DNA from: Salicibibacter cibi
GTDB lineage: Bacteria; Bacillota; Bacilli; Bacillales; Marinococcaceae
NCBI RefSeq assembly: GCF_016495865.1
Contig: NZ_CP054706.1
Span: 1,860,001 to 1,924,000, forward strand
Reading direction: 5' to 3'
Length of the DNA stretch: 64,000 nt
The translations under genes and the position numbers were made by a program. The notes beneath the pieces are model-generated. The model saw nothing but the letters and a program-made list of their open reading frames with translations, was not told the origin of the DNA and made no database searches. Positions 17,000 through 25,813 of the stretch are shown one piece after another. Every line of letters starts with the position of its first letter. Within the stretch, counting starts at the first letter, position 1.

Positions 17000-17460
17000 T
17001 CCTCCGGCGATCTGTTTTTTTTTAGTAATAAGGTTCCCAATATGCCTGGGATCAATTTCAAAGCAAGGATCTATTCAACTTACAGTAATTTTATCACACT
17101 TTCACTAGCTTTGATCAACAATTTTCACCCATGCAACTATGATGTTCGTACGATTCATCTTTGTCATACAACATTTGTAAACCCAACGAATGTCCTGTTG
17201 AATTTGACGATCATGTATCTGTACAGCATCATACTTTAAATACTATACTCTTTTCGGGAGGTGAAAACAAATCGGGCAATCAAGGTTTATTGCCCATATT
17301 CTCATAATAAAATGCGTTACTTATCATAAACATATGTATTTTTGTTTTATCTATTCATATCTGCTAATATCGACAAAATACGTGTTATTGATTTGCGAAT
17401 GATTTGAAAAAAAATTATTTTTTATTTATTATAACATAAAAAAGGACGTTCTTCCCCCCT
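17000..17460. promoter_or_regulatory. AT-rich region upstream of opuA
   Basis: No gene is supported. On the minus strand a weak promoter-like TTGATC...TAAAAT pair with 19-base spacing lies at 17088-17118. A short hairpin GGGCAAT/ATTGCCC is at 17274-17294. Osmotic control of opuA would be expected to act here, but no operator is recognised. Confidence 0.3.
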
Positions 17461-17462
17461 TA

Positions 17463-17490
17463 AAAAGGCTTGCCATCCGGCAAGCCTTAC
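17463..17490 (-). terminator. Terminator of the SurA/PrsA-like gene
   Basis: AAGGCTTGCC and GGCAAGCCTT form a perfect stem; on the minus strand it is followed by TTTTTAAG. It lies 15 bases past the stop codon. Confidence 0.8.
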
Positions 17491-17505
17491 GTGTATGTCA
17501 CATTC

Positions 17506-18309
17506 CTAGACGTGTATTTCAATGTTTGCGTCTTCTTCCAAGTCATTCGTTAACGCTTCGCGGTTTTCTTGATTTTCCATTTGTTCAGCCTGGTCCCGGA
17601 GGTCATCTTCCATTTCAGAGAGCTCCGGCGGATCTTCTTCCATTTCATCGCCCATTTGTTCTTCCATCATCGCCATTTGCTCATCATAAAGTTCTTCTAA
17701 TTCTTCTTCGCTTACTTCTACTTCTCCGAACTCATCTTCCATTAACTGCTCAATGCGAAGATCATCTTCCAAAATTTCATGAACTTCGTCTTCCGACATG
17801 CCCTGTTCTTCCAACACTTCATAGAATTCTTCCGTGTCTTGGCCCATTTCTTCGGCCATTTCATCGATCGCTTCATCCAAGTCTTCGTCGCTTACTTCGA
17901 GTCCGCGTTCATTCGCTTCTTGAAGAAGCAGTTCCTGTCTTGCTAGTTCATTTGCAATTTCCTCGCGAAATTCTTGGTCTTGTTCCTCATCCTCTGTAAT
18001 ATCCATCATCTGCGTTTGTGCTATCTGCTCTACTTGCATTGTATAAATCTCTTCAAATTCTTCTCTATCGATGCTTTCTTCGTTTACTTCGGCAACGGGG
18101 TCAGGCACGTCATCCAAGTCAATGTCCGGTTCCGGCATTTCCATTTCTTCATCCGGAAGCGCGTCACTGGCTTGCTCTTCGCCATCTCCTTCCTCTTCTC
18201 CGTTCTCTGTATCTTCTGCTTCCCCGTTTTCATCGCCATCGTCGTTGCATGCAGCCAGTCCTATCGCAAGCATAAACGACAATCCGCCAGTTACTAAAAT
18301 TCGTTTCAC
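17506..18309 (-). CDS. Acidic SurA/PrsA-like lipoprotein (SurA N-terminal domain)
   Basis: Exported lipoprotein: signal peptide KRILVTGGLSFMLAIG with lipobox LAAC, then a 60-residue Asp/Glu-rich linker, then a SurA_N-type chaperone region starting PVAEVNEESIDREEFEE and rich in helices. No parvulin-type prolyl isomerase domain is visible, so it is probably a chaperone-only relative of PrsA that helps fold secreted proteins. The GTG at 18309 is chosen because GGAAGGAGC lies 8 bases upstream; the longer frame to 18330 runs through that site. Single-gene unit with its own terminator. Confidence 0.75.
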   Translation of the reverse strand: MKRILVTGGLSFMLAIGLAACNDDGDENGEAEDTENGEEEGDGEEQASDALPDEEMEMPEPDIDLDDVPDPVAEVNEESIDREEFEEIYTMQVEQIAQTQMMDITEDEEQDQEFREEIANELARQELLLQEANERGLEVSDEDLDEAIDEMAEEMGQDTEEFYEVLEEQGMSEDEVHEILEDDLRIEQLMEDEFGEVEVSEEELEELYDEQMAMMEEQMGDEMEEDPPELSEMEDDLRDQAEQMENQENREALTNDLEEDANIEIHV

Positions 18310-18659
18310 ACAAAAGCTCCTTCCTTCCACAGGCTGAGGGCATTATAACACAAAAACAGGATCACTCCGCAAACCTCATCACATTTATATCTTGTTTCAT
18401 CATTGTGTCTATTTTGTGACAGGAGTGAAACCGCCATGTCATCCACTCATCGAAAATAGCGTTCACACTTTGGCGGATAATATCCAATTTCCATCAACAC
18501 AATGTGCATCAGCGATCTGCATATGCGCTTTTCCCTTTTATGAATGTTCATGTCATGGGAGAGACGCCCAAACATTTCTGATCTGGTTTTCATAGGCTAT
18601 CATAACGCTAACCCTTTTCGCTATACAGCCAAAACAACTGAACGGAAAGTAGGGACATT
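18310..18659. other. Gene-free interval
   Basis: Divergent promoter region between the PrsA-like gene and the Hsp20-like/YppG-like pair. No repeat, hairpin or convincing small frame was seen. Confidence 0.5.
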
Positions 18660-19037
18660 ATGCAACATTCGCTTTTCCCGATAAAGGTATTTAGCCGTTG
18701 GTACACGAATGACACCGGTTTTTTTGGTTCGTCACTTACACCGGTGCAAACGAGAACAGAAGCGCATTGGATCATACGCTTTCCAATCCAGGGGATGCGT
18801 GCAGAGAATGTAATCACTTATATTGACAATCGCAATTTGCATATCCGTTTTCAACAAACGACGGAGGAAAAACAAGTAAACGAAACAACGGGCATTGTTT
18901 CTGCTTATCAAGCTTTGACGGAATGGGCGACCCGTACATCGCTCCCGACACACGTAGACACGAGCAGTTATTCCGTTATTTGTTGCAACGATCATGTGGA
19001 CCTTTATTTTAATATCCTGAAAGGAGATGAGCATTGA
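18660..19037 (+). CDS. Hypothetical protein, possibly divergent Hsp20/coat-like
   Basis: 125-residue soluble protein. The stretch HWIIRFPIQGMRAENVITYIDNRNLHIRF has the shape of an alpha-crystallin (Hsp20) strand pattern (W-hydrophobic, P-G, then L-x-I), but the match is only by eye. Its stop overlaps the ATG of the YppG-like gene (TGATG), so they form a coupled pair. Several Bacillus spore-coat proteins are Hsp20-like (CotM, CotP), which would fit the partner, but this is inference. Confidence 0.5.
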   Translation: MQHSLFPIKVFSRWYTNDTGFFGSSLTPVQTRTEAHWIIRFPIQGMRAENVITYIDNRNLHIRFQQTTEEKQVNETTGIVSAYQALTEWATRTSLPTHVDTSSYSVICCNDHVDLYFNILKGDEH

Positions 19038-19354
19038 TGATCCATCATTCTCAGCAGCGGTCACGACCGCCTCATTATGAAGAGCCCTACATGTATCCGC
19101 CACGCCCTTATCCGCCTTCATTGCCGCCGATTTCCGGGCAGCCTTATGGCAGGTCCGGACCACCCGCTTATGGAAATACAGGGAAAAAGCCGAAACCACC
19201 GGCTGTCTCCGGAATTATGGCAGGATTTACGAATGAGAATGGGCAATTGGATGTACAGAAAACAATGACAACGATCGATACGGCAGTAAAAACGTACCAA
19301 CAAGTTTCTCCGGTGATTAAACAGCTATCGTCGATTTTCCTGTACCGAGATTAA
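19037..19354 (+). CDS. YppG-like spore coat protein
   Basis: 105-residue protein with an N-terminal Pro/Tyr/His-rich region (about residues 1-60) and a conserved C-terminal part GFTNENGQLDVQKTMTTIDT followed by AVKTYQQVSPVIKQLSS, which is the YppG family pattern. YppG is associated with the spore coat. AAAGGAG lies 10 bases before the ATG, inside the end of the preceding gene. A GC-rich terminator follows directly. Confidence 0.75.
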   Translation: MIHHSQQRSRPPHYEEPYMYPPRPYPPSLPPISGQPYGRSGPPAYGNTGKKPKPPAVSGIMAGFTNENGQLDVQKTMTTIDTAVKTYQQVSPVIKQLSSIFLYRD

Positions 19355-19385
19355 AGCCGGCCCGCGCGGGCCGGTGCTTTGCTTT
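19352..19385 (+). terminator. GC-rich terminator after the YppG-like gene
   Basis: GCCGGCCCGCGCGGGCCGG forms a very strong hairpin starting at the stop codon, followed by a short mixed T-rich stretch. Confidence 0.6.
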
Positions 19386-19393
19386 TACACGAT

Positions 19394-20239
19394 TTACGCC
19401 TCTGTGAACGACCGGATCGCTTTTGCTGTTTCCTTCGGCATTTCTTCCGGAAGCAGATGGCCAGTTTTCGGATAAACCGAAAGTGTCGCGCAAGGCAAGG
19501 CGCTCACGAGCTTTTCCCCTACTTTCAACGGTACGATGCTGTCCGCTTCTCCCCACAGCAAAAGAACAGGCACATGGATATCCGCAAGTTCCGCTGTTGT
19601 CAAATCGCCTTCACGGTGGCGAATAAATTTTGCCAGCGCTTGATACATCGCTTTTTCCCGTAATGGTTCTTCATAAGCGGATACGTGTCCGTCCGTAATG
19701 ATGGACGAATCATAAATGACTTCATGCAAAATATTTCTGACGTCGTGTTTGCGTATATAACGTCTCAGCAAAGTTGAAAAAAAAGGAAAATATGTAGTAG
19801 TCCGTAACCAAAATGGGAGGCGGGCGATGCTTCCGGAACTTGCAAGCAACACGATTTTTTTCGGCGGACGGAGCATTATTTTTGGCAAACGGAGAGCGAT
19901 TTGCCCTCCCATGGAGTGGCCGACGGGAATCACTTCGGTTTTTTCGGTCACATAGGGCTTTATAATGGCATTTACCGTTAATGCATATTGTGCGTACGAA
20001 TAGCGGTATTGCAATGTTTTTTTGCTTTTTCCAAAACCGGGAAGGTCGAATGTGACGACCTCGCCGTAAAAGCATAATTCGGGAATGAGTGCCTGAAAGC
20101 TATATGCGGATGACAAGAAACCGTGAATCAATACGAACAATCGCGGAGGTGCATCATTTCCAATCGTGTTATTGGTCGCAGGATAATGTTGAACATTCAT
20201 CTCTTCCGGTTGAACCGGATAGCGGTCAACGTAGCTCAT
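19394..20239 (-). CDS. Alpha/beta-fold hydrolase
   Basis: 281-residue serine hydrolase of the alpha/beta fold. Oxyanion region [12 protein letters not shown], nucleophile elbow GHSMGG, Asp in [11 protein letters not shown] and His in KTGHLLPEE form the catalytic triad. It starts inside the end of metA (14-base overlap), so the two are co-transcribed. Homoserine acetyltransferases of the MetX type are also alpha/beta hydrolases, but this one is not MetX; it looks like a generic esterase or C-C hydrolase. Substrate unknown. Confidence 0.82.
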   Translation of the reverse strand: MSYVDRYPVQPEEMNVQHYPATNNTIGNDAPPRLFVLIHGFLSSAYSFQALIPELCFYGEVVTFDLPGFGKSKKTLQYRYSYAQYALTVNAIIKPYVTEKTEVIPVGHSMGGQIALRLPKIMLRPPKKIVLLASSGSIARLPFWLRTTTYFPFFSTLLRRYIRKHDVRNILHEVIYDSSIITDGHVSAYEEPLREKAMYQALAKFIRHREGDLTTAELADIHVPVLLLWGEADSIVPLKVGEKLVSALPCATLSVYPKTGHLLPEEMPKETAKAIRSFTEA

Positions 20240-21134
20240 AAGGTGTTTCTTGATAGACGTAATAGTTTAACCAATTGGAAAAGAGCAGATGGGAATGGGC
20301 TCTCCAAAGGAGTAACGGATCGTTGTTCGGATTCCCGCTCGGAAAATAACCGGTCGGTGCCTGTATATCGAATCCCCGCTCTCGGTCCCGGTTATACTCA
20401 TCCCGCAAAGTTGTAGCCTCATACTCCGCGTGCCCGGTGACAAATACCTTGCTTCCTTCCAAATCGGATATCAAGTAAACGCCCGCGTCTTCCGAATCAG
20501 CAAGTACAATCAGTTCATCTTCCGCTTCAATATCCTCATTTTTAGTCGTCGTATATCGTGAATGCGGAACGTAAAATTGATCGTCAAACCCTCGCAAAAG
20601 CGGACTGTTCATCGCTTTGATTTCATGTTTGTAAACGCCGAATTGTTTATGGGGCAATTCAAACTTCGGTATTTGATAATGGTAGTACAGGGCTGCCTGT
20701 GCTCCCCAACAGATATGCAAAGTGGAAGTGACGTTGGTTTTGCTCCATTCCAACATTTCAACCAATTCATTCCAATAGTCCACGTCTTCGAAGGATAATC
20801 GTTCAATCGGTGCCCCTGTGATAATCATCCCGTCAAAATACTGATCTTTCACATCTGCAAACCGTTTATAAAAAGCTTCCAAATGTTCCGATGACGTATT
20901 TTTTGACCGGTGTGTACTTGGATGCAGAAACGTAATCTCCACTTGCAAAGGGGAATTCCCCAACAACCGTAAAAGTTGGGTTTCCGTCGTCTCTTTCAAC
21001 GGCATTAAATTCAATATAACGATATGCAACGGACGGATGTCTTGCGTATACGCCCGTCTTTCATTCATCACAAATATATTCTCTTGTTGCAGTATATCTT
21101 TCGCCGGCAATTCACTCGGAATTTTTATTGGCAT
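20226..21134 (-). CDS. metA: Homoserine O-acyltransferase MetA
   Basis: First committed step of methionine synthesis: transfers an acyl group from acyl-CoA to homoserine. The 302-residue protein has the catalytic Cys142 in HICWGAQA, a His in VTGHAEYE and the start [11 protein letters not shown] typical of the family. Residue 111 is Glu (GAPIE); in characterised family members Glu here goes with acetyl-CoA and Gly with succinyl-CoA, so acetylation is predicted. No S-box riboswitch is visible in the short upstream gap. Co-transcribed with the hydrolase downstream. Confidence 0.9.
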   Translation of the reverse strand: MPIKIPSELPAKDILQQENIFVMNERRAYTQDIRPLHIVILNLMPLKETTETQLLRLLGNSPLQVEITFLHPSTHRSKNTSSEHLEAFYKRFADVKDQYFDGMIITGAPIERLSFEDVDYWNELVEMLEWSKTNVTSTLHICWGAQAALYYHYQIPKFELPHKQFGVYKHEIKAMNSPLLRGFDDQFYVPHSRYTTTKNEDIEAEDELIVLADSEDAGVYLISDLEGSKVFVTGHAEYEATTLRDEYNRDRERGFDIQAPTGYFPSGNPNNDPLLLWRAHSHLLFSNWLNYYVYQETPYELR

Positions 21135-21173
21135 CGTTTTTCCCCCATGCTCCTTTGTTCTGCTAAGGTATTT

Positions 21174-21998
21174 TTATTTATGGTTCCACCACTCATCTTG
21201 AGGGCTTACCGGTGTGCGTCGCTTATGTTCGGTTACCTGGTAATAATGGATCAGCTTGTTCTCGACTTTGTCACTAGTCGTTTTTCCTTCCAGAAAATCA
21301 TCAATTTCATCATATGTCAATCCCAATGCTTCTTCATCTGAAAGGCCGGGCCTATCATCTTCCAAGTCGGCCGTCGGGGTTTTCATATAGGTGGATGAAG
21401 GAGCGTCCAACATTCGTAAAAGCGCTTTGCCTTGCCGCTTATTCAATCCGTACAAAGGGACGATGTCGCAAGCTCCATCCCCATGTTTGGTAAAAAAACC
21501 GGTGATCGCTTCCGCGGCATGATCCGTTCCGATGACGAGAAGGCCAAATGCGGCTGCCACATCATATTGGACCTTCATACGCTCCCGGGCCTTTGTATTC
21601 CCTTTGTGAAAATCACTAAGCTCCCTGTCAAACGCTAGTGCAAAGCTTTTTGCGGAGGCGTCAACCGCCGGTTGGATATCAATCGTTTCCGTACGATCCG
21701 GTTGAATAAACGCGAGCGCTTCGTTTGCATCATCTTCATCATGTTGCTTCCCGAAAGGAAGACGAAGAGCAATAAACTGATAACGCCCGTTCTCCTCTTT
21801 GCGAAGTTCTTCGACTGCTTCTTGCGCCATTTTCCCCAGCAATGTTGAATCTTGTCCTCCGGATATGCCAAGTACGAAACCATTGGCCCCTGTGTGTTTG
21901 GCATAGGATTTTAAAAATCCTTTTCGCTTTTCATATTCTTCATCGGGGCTTATGGTCTGTTGCACGTTCAATGCACGAATAATCGCTTCCTGTTGCAT
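21174..21998 (-). CDS. nadE: NH3-dependent NAD+ synthetase
   Basis: Last step of NAD synthesis: amidates deamido-NAD using ATP and ammonia. The 274-residue length matches the ammonia-dependent form without a glutaminase domain. The P-loop-like pyrophosphatase motif is SGGQDSTLLG, followed by LRLPFGKQHDEDDA and GTDHAAEAITGFFTKHGDGA. GGGAGGAAATGCA precedes the ATG. It lies just behind the yneQ-like gene. Confidence 0.92.
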   Translation of the reverse strand: MQQEAIIRALNVQQTISPDEEYEKRKGFLKSYAKHTGANGFVLGISGGQDSTLLGKMAQEAVEELRKEENGRYQFIALRLPFGKQHDEDDANEALAFIQPDRTETIDIQPAVDASAKSFALAFDRELSDFHKGNTKARERMKVQYDVAAAFGLLVIGTDHAAEAITGFFTKHGDGACDIVPLYGLNKRQGKALLRMLDAPSSTYMKTPTADLEDDRPGLSDEEALGLTYDEIDDFLEGKTTSDKVENKLIHYYQVTEHKRRTPVSPQDEWWNHK

Positions 21999-22013
21999 TG
22001 CATTTCCTCCCCG

Positions 22014-22322
22014 CTATGATTCATCATCGATAAATTTATTCCATTGTTGGTATAATCCCTCTGCTAACAGTACACGTCTTTGATGATTTCCGAAGAGGTC
22101 AAAATGGGACAATCTCCCCCGTTCGTGAATCCATTTTTCCTTCAAACCGTATGCCTTTCCCCATTGTACCAGTTTATGGTAATCCCCGCAGGCTACTTTC
22201 GTCACAGAATCACAGTTGGGAAAACGGTCATCTAACCAATAATGGGTAATAATCGCAATTTCGCCGGCCGTCGCTCGCGCTTTCCATTTTTCCAGTTCGT
22301 ACTTATCGATCCCAAAGGCCAT
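22014..22322 (-). CDS. yneQ: YneQ-like conserved protein
   Basis: About 102 residues, starting MAFGIDKYELEKWKARA, with THYWLDDRFPNCDSVTKVACGD, WGKAYGLKEKWIHERGRLSHFDLFG. This is the pattern of B. subtilis YneQ, which also follows yneP. Function unknown. The start at 22322 is chosen by that similarity; the longer frame begins at 22367 inside yneP. The ribosome site is weak, so coupling to yneP translation (8-base gap) is likely. Confidence 0.7.
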   Translation of the reverse strand: MAFGIDKYELEKWKARATAGEIAIITHYWLDDRFPNCDSVTKVACGDYHKLVQWGKAYGLKEKWIHERGRLSHFDLFGNHQRRVLLAEGLYQQWNKFIDDES

Positions 22323-22329
22323 AGCGAAA

Positions 22330-22764
22330 TTATTCGCTTCCCTTTTTTTGTTTCTTTTCCCGTTCATATACGTCGTGCCATTCCGGCAAGCGTTTTTTCA
22401 TGGAACGGGGGCGAAAACGTTCACGGTCTACGATCACATGGGTCGTCGTCCCATTTACGCATAATTGACCATCTTCATTATAAATGGCATAGCCGTACAT
22501 CGCCCGTATTCCATCGTAATCCTCGATCCATGTCTCTATACGGACGGTTTCCCCATATCGTATCGCTATTTTATAAGACAAGTTTGCTTCCGTTACCGGG
22601 GCAAGCACACCGCTCTCTTCCAATTTTGCATAAGAAAAACCCAAATCGTTGATAAGTTCGGTCCGGCCGATCTCGCACCATATTAAATACTGGGAATGGT
22701 GTACGACCCCCATTTGATCTGTTTCCGCATATCGAACTTGTATGTCGGTGGACGCTTTTTTCAA
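22330..22764 (-). CDS. yneP: YneP-like acyl-CoA thioesterase (hotdog, 4HBT)
   Basis: Hotdog-fold thioesterase that hydrolyses acyl-CoA. The 4-hydroxybenzoyl-CoA thioesterase signature is VRYAETDQMGVVHHSQYLIW with the catalytic Asp in ETDQMG. The TTG at 22764 gives 144 residues, close to the family size; the frame is open to 22854 but those residues do not look conserved. It pairs with yneQ as in B. subtilis. Confidence 0.75.
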   Translation of the reverse strand: MKKASTDIQVRYAETDQMGVVHHSQYLIWCEIGRTELINDLGFSYAKLEESGVLAPVTEANLSYKIAIRYGETVRIETWIEDYDGIRAMYGYAIYNEDGQLCVNGTTTHVIVDRERFRPRSMKKRLPEWHDVYEREKKQKKGSE

Positions 22765-22879
22765 ACATATACGCCTACTTTCATTTCGTTTATGGAATTC
22801 TTTAAGCTTGCGTGACAAACCTTCTTTCTCTTTAGAATAATAAACAATTATCATTCAATCAAGAAAAAGGAATCTTAAA

Positions 22880-22978
22880 TTAGAAAAATTGGCTTTTCGC
22901 CAAGCTTTTATGGCAAAAGCCTTCGCTCAACTTATGCAAGTAAGAAAGTTGATTTATACTTCTTATCTACTAAAAAAA
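22880..22978. repeat. Family-2 double stem-loop repeat, copy 2 (intact)
   Basis: Hairpin 1 GGCTTTTCGCCA/TGGCAAAAGCC and hairpin 2 GTAAGAAAGT/ACTTCTTATC, then TACTAAAAAAAGG. The inter-hairpin site that carries MITEs in other copies reads TATGCA here and is empty. Confidence 0.65.
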
Positions 22979-23029
22979 GGCCGCCTCTCCTTGTAACAAG
23001 ATAGCGACAGCCGATGTTCAACATACGGG

Positions 23030-23149
23030 TTATTTTCTTTTGGCATCCAAGCGTTCTTCAATTCGATTCATCGCTTCCCGATCATTAAGAATCGCTTCGC
23101 GATTGTCACGTAACAAATCGATAAAGCGTACATTTTTGATTCTTCGCAT
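23030..23149 (-). CDS. FbpB-family small basic protein
   Basis: 39-residue protein beginning MRRIKNVRFIDLLRDNRE and ending IEERLDAKRK, the compact pattern of the Fur-regulated basic protein B family. In B. subtilis FbpB helps the small RNA FsrA repress iron-using proteins during iron starvation. AAAGGAGG lies 8 bases before the ATG, which is why the longer frame to 23227 is rejected. No clear Fur box was identified upstream. Confidence 0.75.
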   Translation of the reverse strand: MRRIKNVRFIDLLRDNREAILNDREAMNRIEERLDAKRK

Positions 23150-23196
23150 AGGAACGCCTCCTTCTTTTCTTCTATTATCGGTAAATTTTTTGATTT

Positions 23197-23916
23197 TTAT
23201 ACACGCAGCCGAGGGGTTACATACCATTCGTCAGCCTCATTCACTGTCATGAGGAAAACATCTTCGATCGCATTATAGCCATGGTCGATTAACCCGTCTT
23301 CGAGCTCTTTACGGGTCATGATTTTTTCCATGTTATAAGTAATAACTCTTCCATCGCTAATAATTACTTTGGGATATCCCGTGTTTTGTGGACTTAGTCC
23401 CAAATCATGCGGTGTCACTGATTTATAAGGGCTTCTTTTAATGACACTAATGACTCCATTCGGTTCCAATACTGCGTAATCAATTTCATTTAAATCCGGC
23501 GCATCATTTTGCCTAAGATCCATTAATAATTGTTCAATGGTAATATTGCTGCGTTTAAGCATATAATCGAGAATCTGCCCTTTTTCAATAATGATAAATG
23601 GTTCATCTTCAATCACTCTTCTGAAGCGAGGGAATTTCAAGCTGGCATACGAGAGAAGCCAGTGTAAAAACGCAATCATGGCAGCACCGGCAAAAGGACC
23701 GGTCAGCGCTTCATCACCACTTGCAACAGTTTCCCCTATGACATCCCCGATCACAACACCGAAAATAAAATCAAGCGGATCAATATTTGCCATAGAACGT
23801 TGGCCGATCACTTTCACCATTAAGAATATGTATACATATACAAAGATTGCGCGAATGATAAATCCATAAAACGGTAAATCCTGTGCCCCTGTCCATATGT
23901 TTGTAATATTGTCCAT
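23197..23916 (-). CDS. DUF421 (YetF-like) membrane protein
   Basis: About 239 residues with three N-terminal membrane segments (residues about 10-90) and a soluble C-terminal DUF421 domain (EPFIIIEKGQIL, LLMDLRQNDAPDLNEIDYAVLEPNG). Family members occur in several copies in Bacillus and relate to spore membrane biology in some species. The ATG at 23916 follows GGTGGGATGGG; the upstream ATG at 23952 lacks a ribosome site. Confidence 0.8.
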   Translation of the reverse strand: MDNITNIWTGAQDLPFYGFIIRAIFVYVYIFLMVKVIGQRSMANIDPLDFIFGVVIGDVIGETVASGDEALTGPFAGAAMIAFLHWLLSYASLKFPRFRRVIEDEPFIIIEKGQILDYMLKRSNITIEQLLMDLRQNDAPDLNEIDYAVLEPNGVISVIKRSPYKSVTPHDLGLSPQNTGYPKVIISDGRVITYNMEKIMTRKELEDGLIDHGYNAIEDVFLMTVNEADEWYVTPRLRV

Positions 23917-24170
23917 TATTATCCCATCCCACCTGATGATGTCATCCTTCATCTTTTGCAGATTGCATGGAAATATTCATTGTTTAAATATGATACGTGA
24001 AATTTTAATTTGAGAACCACCGAGAGGAATAATTGACCCTGTTTATGGTGGTCTTGAACGGCTCATAGTACCATTTCGGTGCCATGAACGGGGCCATGTG
24101 GAGGTAGAATAAAAGTTGGACACACAAAATTGGTGCGTTGTTACAATGGATCTAAAGGAGTGTGCCGATA

Positions 24171-24455
24171 GTGCAACATCATGATATAGAATTTAAGCGG
24201 TATGCGGTGAAACTCATCGTTCAGGAGGGGAAAAAGCGAGCGGATGTCGCGAGAGAGCATGGGATCTCCGATAGCACGCTGGAAAATTGGGTGAGAAATT
24301 ATCGGGAGGACAAGGGAGACGCCCTTTTCGGAAACGGTTATCTCACGCCAGCGGAAGAGCAGCATCAAAGGGATATGAAACGAATTGAGGAATTGGAAGA
24401 AGAAGTGGCGATTCTAAAAAAGGCGGCGGCCTTCTTCGCCAAAAACCAGGCGTAA
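24171..24455 (+). CDS. IS3-family transposase OrfA
   Basis: About 94 residues: helix-turn-helix of the IS3 OrfA type (AVKLIVQEGKKRADVAREHGI, SDSTLENWVRNY) and a C-terminal leucine-zipper-like coil (IEELEEEVAILKKAAAFFAK). The start at the GTG at 24171 is preferred because AAAGGAG lies 10 bases upstream. Near its end the slippery sequence A AAA AAG (24416-24422) allows a -1 shift into orfB. Confidence 0.85.
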   Translation: MQHHDIEFKRYAVKLIVQEGKKRADVAREHGISDSTLENWVRNYREDKGDALFGNGYLTPAEEQHQRDMKRIEELEEEVAILKKAAAFFAKNQA

Positions 24456-24493
24456 TCTATGCCTTCATCGAGGAACACCGACACGAGTTTCGT

Positions 24494-25339
24494 GTGGCGA
24501 AGATGTGCAAGGTTTTAGGTGTTTCCAGAGGCGGCTATTATGAATGGCGTAACCGTGCGCAATGCTCGCAAAAACAGCGGAAGGCATCCATCGTCGAAGC
24601 CATAAAAGAAATCTTCGTTCAATCCCGAAAAACGTATGGGAGTCCGCGGATAACGATGGAACTGTATAAACAAGGCTTAACGGTCACACAGAAAACGGTC
24701 TCGACTTATATGCGAGAATATGGGCTTCGTCCAAAGAGCGCCAGTAAGAAAGGGAAAAAGACAACGGATTCCAATCATCATCAACCGATTTATCCCAACC
24801 TGCTTAAACGAGATTTTCATACGGAGCAGCCCGGCGAGACTTGGGTGGCGGATATCACCTATATCTGGACCCGGGAAGGCTGGCTTTATCTAGCATCAGT
24901 GATGGACTTATTTTCTCGAAAGGTCATTGGCTGGAATATCAGTCACCGTCTCACGAAAGAACTGGCTACGACTGCCCTACATCGGGCTATGCGCCTTCAA
25001 CCGCCGCAAGAGGGACTCATCCATCATTCGGACCGGGGGAGCCAATATGCGTCCCATGACTACCAGGCCATTCTCCGGGAACACGGCATGCGCACAAGTA
25101 TGAGCCGGAAAGGCGATTGTTATGACAATGCGTGCATCGAGTCTTTTCATGCAACCATCGAAAAAGATCTGCTTGCGCATGAAACCTACGATACACGGGA
25201 GGAGGCTAAGATGAGCGTTTGGGAGTATATTGCCTGCTTTTACAACGAAGAACGCACGCATTCCACCATTGGCTATGTGTCGCCTAACCAATTCGAACGG
25301 CAGTATAGACAAGCTCAAGGAGGCGATACGACGGCGTAA
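24494..25339 (+). CDS. IS3-family transposase OrfB (rve integrase)
   Basis: DDE integrase core: WVADITYIWT (first Asp), DLFSRKVIGW, HHSDRGSQYAS (second Asp) and NACIESFHATIEKDLL (Glu). The frame is open back to the slippery A6G at 24416-24422 and encodes KPGVIYAFIEEHRHEFRVAKMC there, the usual OrfAB junction, so the active protein is probably the fusion. No internal stop is seen, so it may be functional. Confidence 0.88.
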   Translation: MAKMCKVLGVSRGGYYEWRNRAQCSQKQRKASIVEAIKEIFVQSRKTYGSPRITMELYKQGLTVTQKTVSTYMREYGLRPKSASKKGKKTTDSNHHQPIYPNLLKRDFHTEQPGETWVADITYIWTREGWLYLASVMDLFSRKVIGWNISHRLTKELATTALHRAMRLQPPQEGLIHHSDRGSQYASHDYQAILREHGMRTSMSRKGDCYDNACIESFHATIEKDLLAHETYDTREEAKMSVWEYIACFYNEERTHSTIGYVSPNQFERQYRQAQGGDTTA

Positions 25340-25392
25340 CGAAAAACGCGGAAAACAAGCATGATCGTTATTGCTGGGAGCCGTGAACTTTA

Positions 25393-25568
25393 CCTTTGAC
25401 AGCTGTGCCCGATTCCGCGATCCGACGGTTGGGGATCGGGGCCCCCGGCCGCAGGATCGTGTGAATCGATCGGTTCGTGGTATCCTAAGCATGCGGCTGA
25501 TGCTAACATGAGTTTTTTCTTCCAGCCGCCATCAGATGCACACCACGAACCGAAACAGCTGTCAAAGG
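25393..25568. repeat. Nested inverted repeat, about 176 bp
   Basis: Outer arms CCTTTGACAGCTGT (25393-25406) and ACAGCTGTCAAAGG (25555-25568) are a perfect 14-bp inverted repeat. Inner arms CGGTTCGTGGT (25471-25481) and ACCACGAACCG (25542-25552) are a perfect 11-bp pair. The element is GC-rich, has no coding frame and abuts the IS3 element. It could be a small MITE or the remains of the IS target. Confidence 0.6.
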
Positions 25569-25779
25569 CGGCGGATTTGGAGAAGAGTCGCTTGAAACTT
25601 GAAGACTGAAAAGGCACCAATTTTTGTGCTCGTATTATTGACATAACTCCACATGGCACCGAAAACATGTAAAATCAACCAATCTGAGGTTCCATAAACG
25701 ACCAAATAACACCTTAAAAATGCTAAATTTCGCATTTTGAGATGTACCCGTCCATCCTGCTTTTACCACACTCAAAACA

Positions 25780-25812
25780 AAAAAACCTAGCCGCTTTGGC
25801 TAGGTTTTTTCG
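25780..25812 (-). terminator. Terminator of acnA
   Basis: AAAAAACCTAGCC and GGCTAGGTTTTTT pair with a 5-base loop directly after the acnA stop; T-run on both strands. Confidence 0.88.
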
Positions 25813-25813
25813 T

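Larger units (their letters stand above)
24104..25392 (+). mobile_element. IS3-family insertion sequence (ends approximate)
   Basis: Contains an OrfA/OrfB pair joined by a -1 frameshift window. The left boundary is near AGAATAAAAGTTGGACAC but a matching right inverted repeat was not found, so the right end may be lost or diverged and both limits are estimates. Short inverted sequences TTTCGGTGCCATG (24074-24086) and CATGGCACCGAAA (25652-25664) flank the whole region. Confidence 0.7.

Noticed and set aside
17254..17340. GTG frame MKTNRAIKVYCPYSHNK after GGGAGGTG
   Set aside because: The GTG is part of the supposed ribosome site and the peptide is only 22 residues without similarity.
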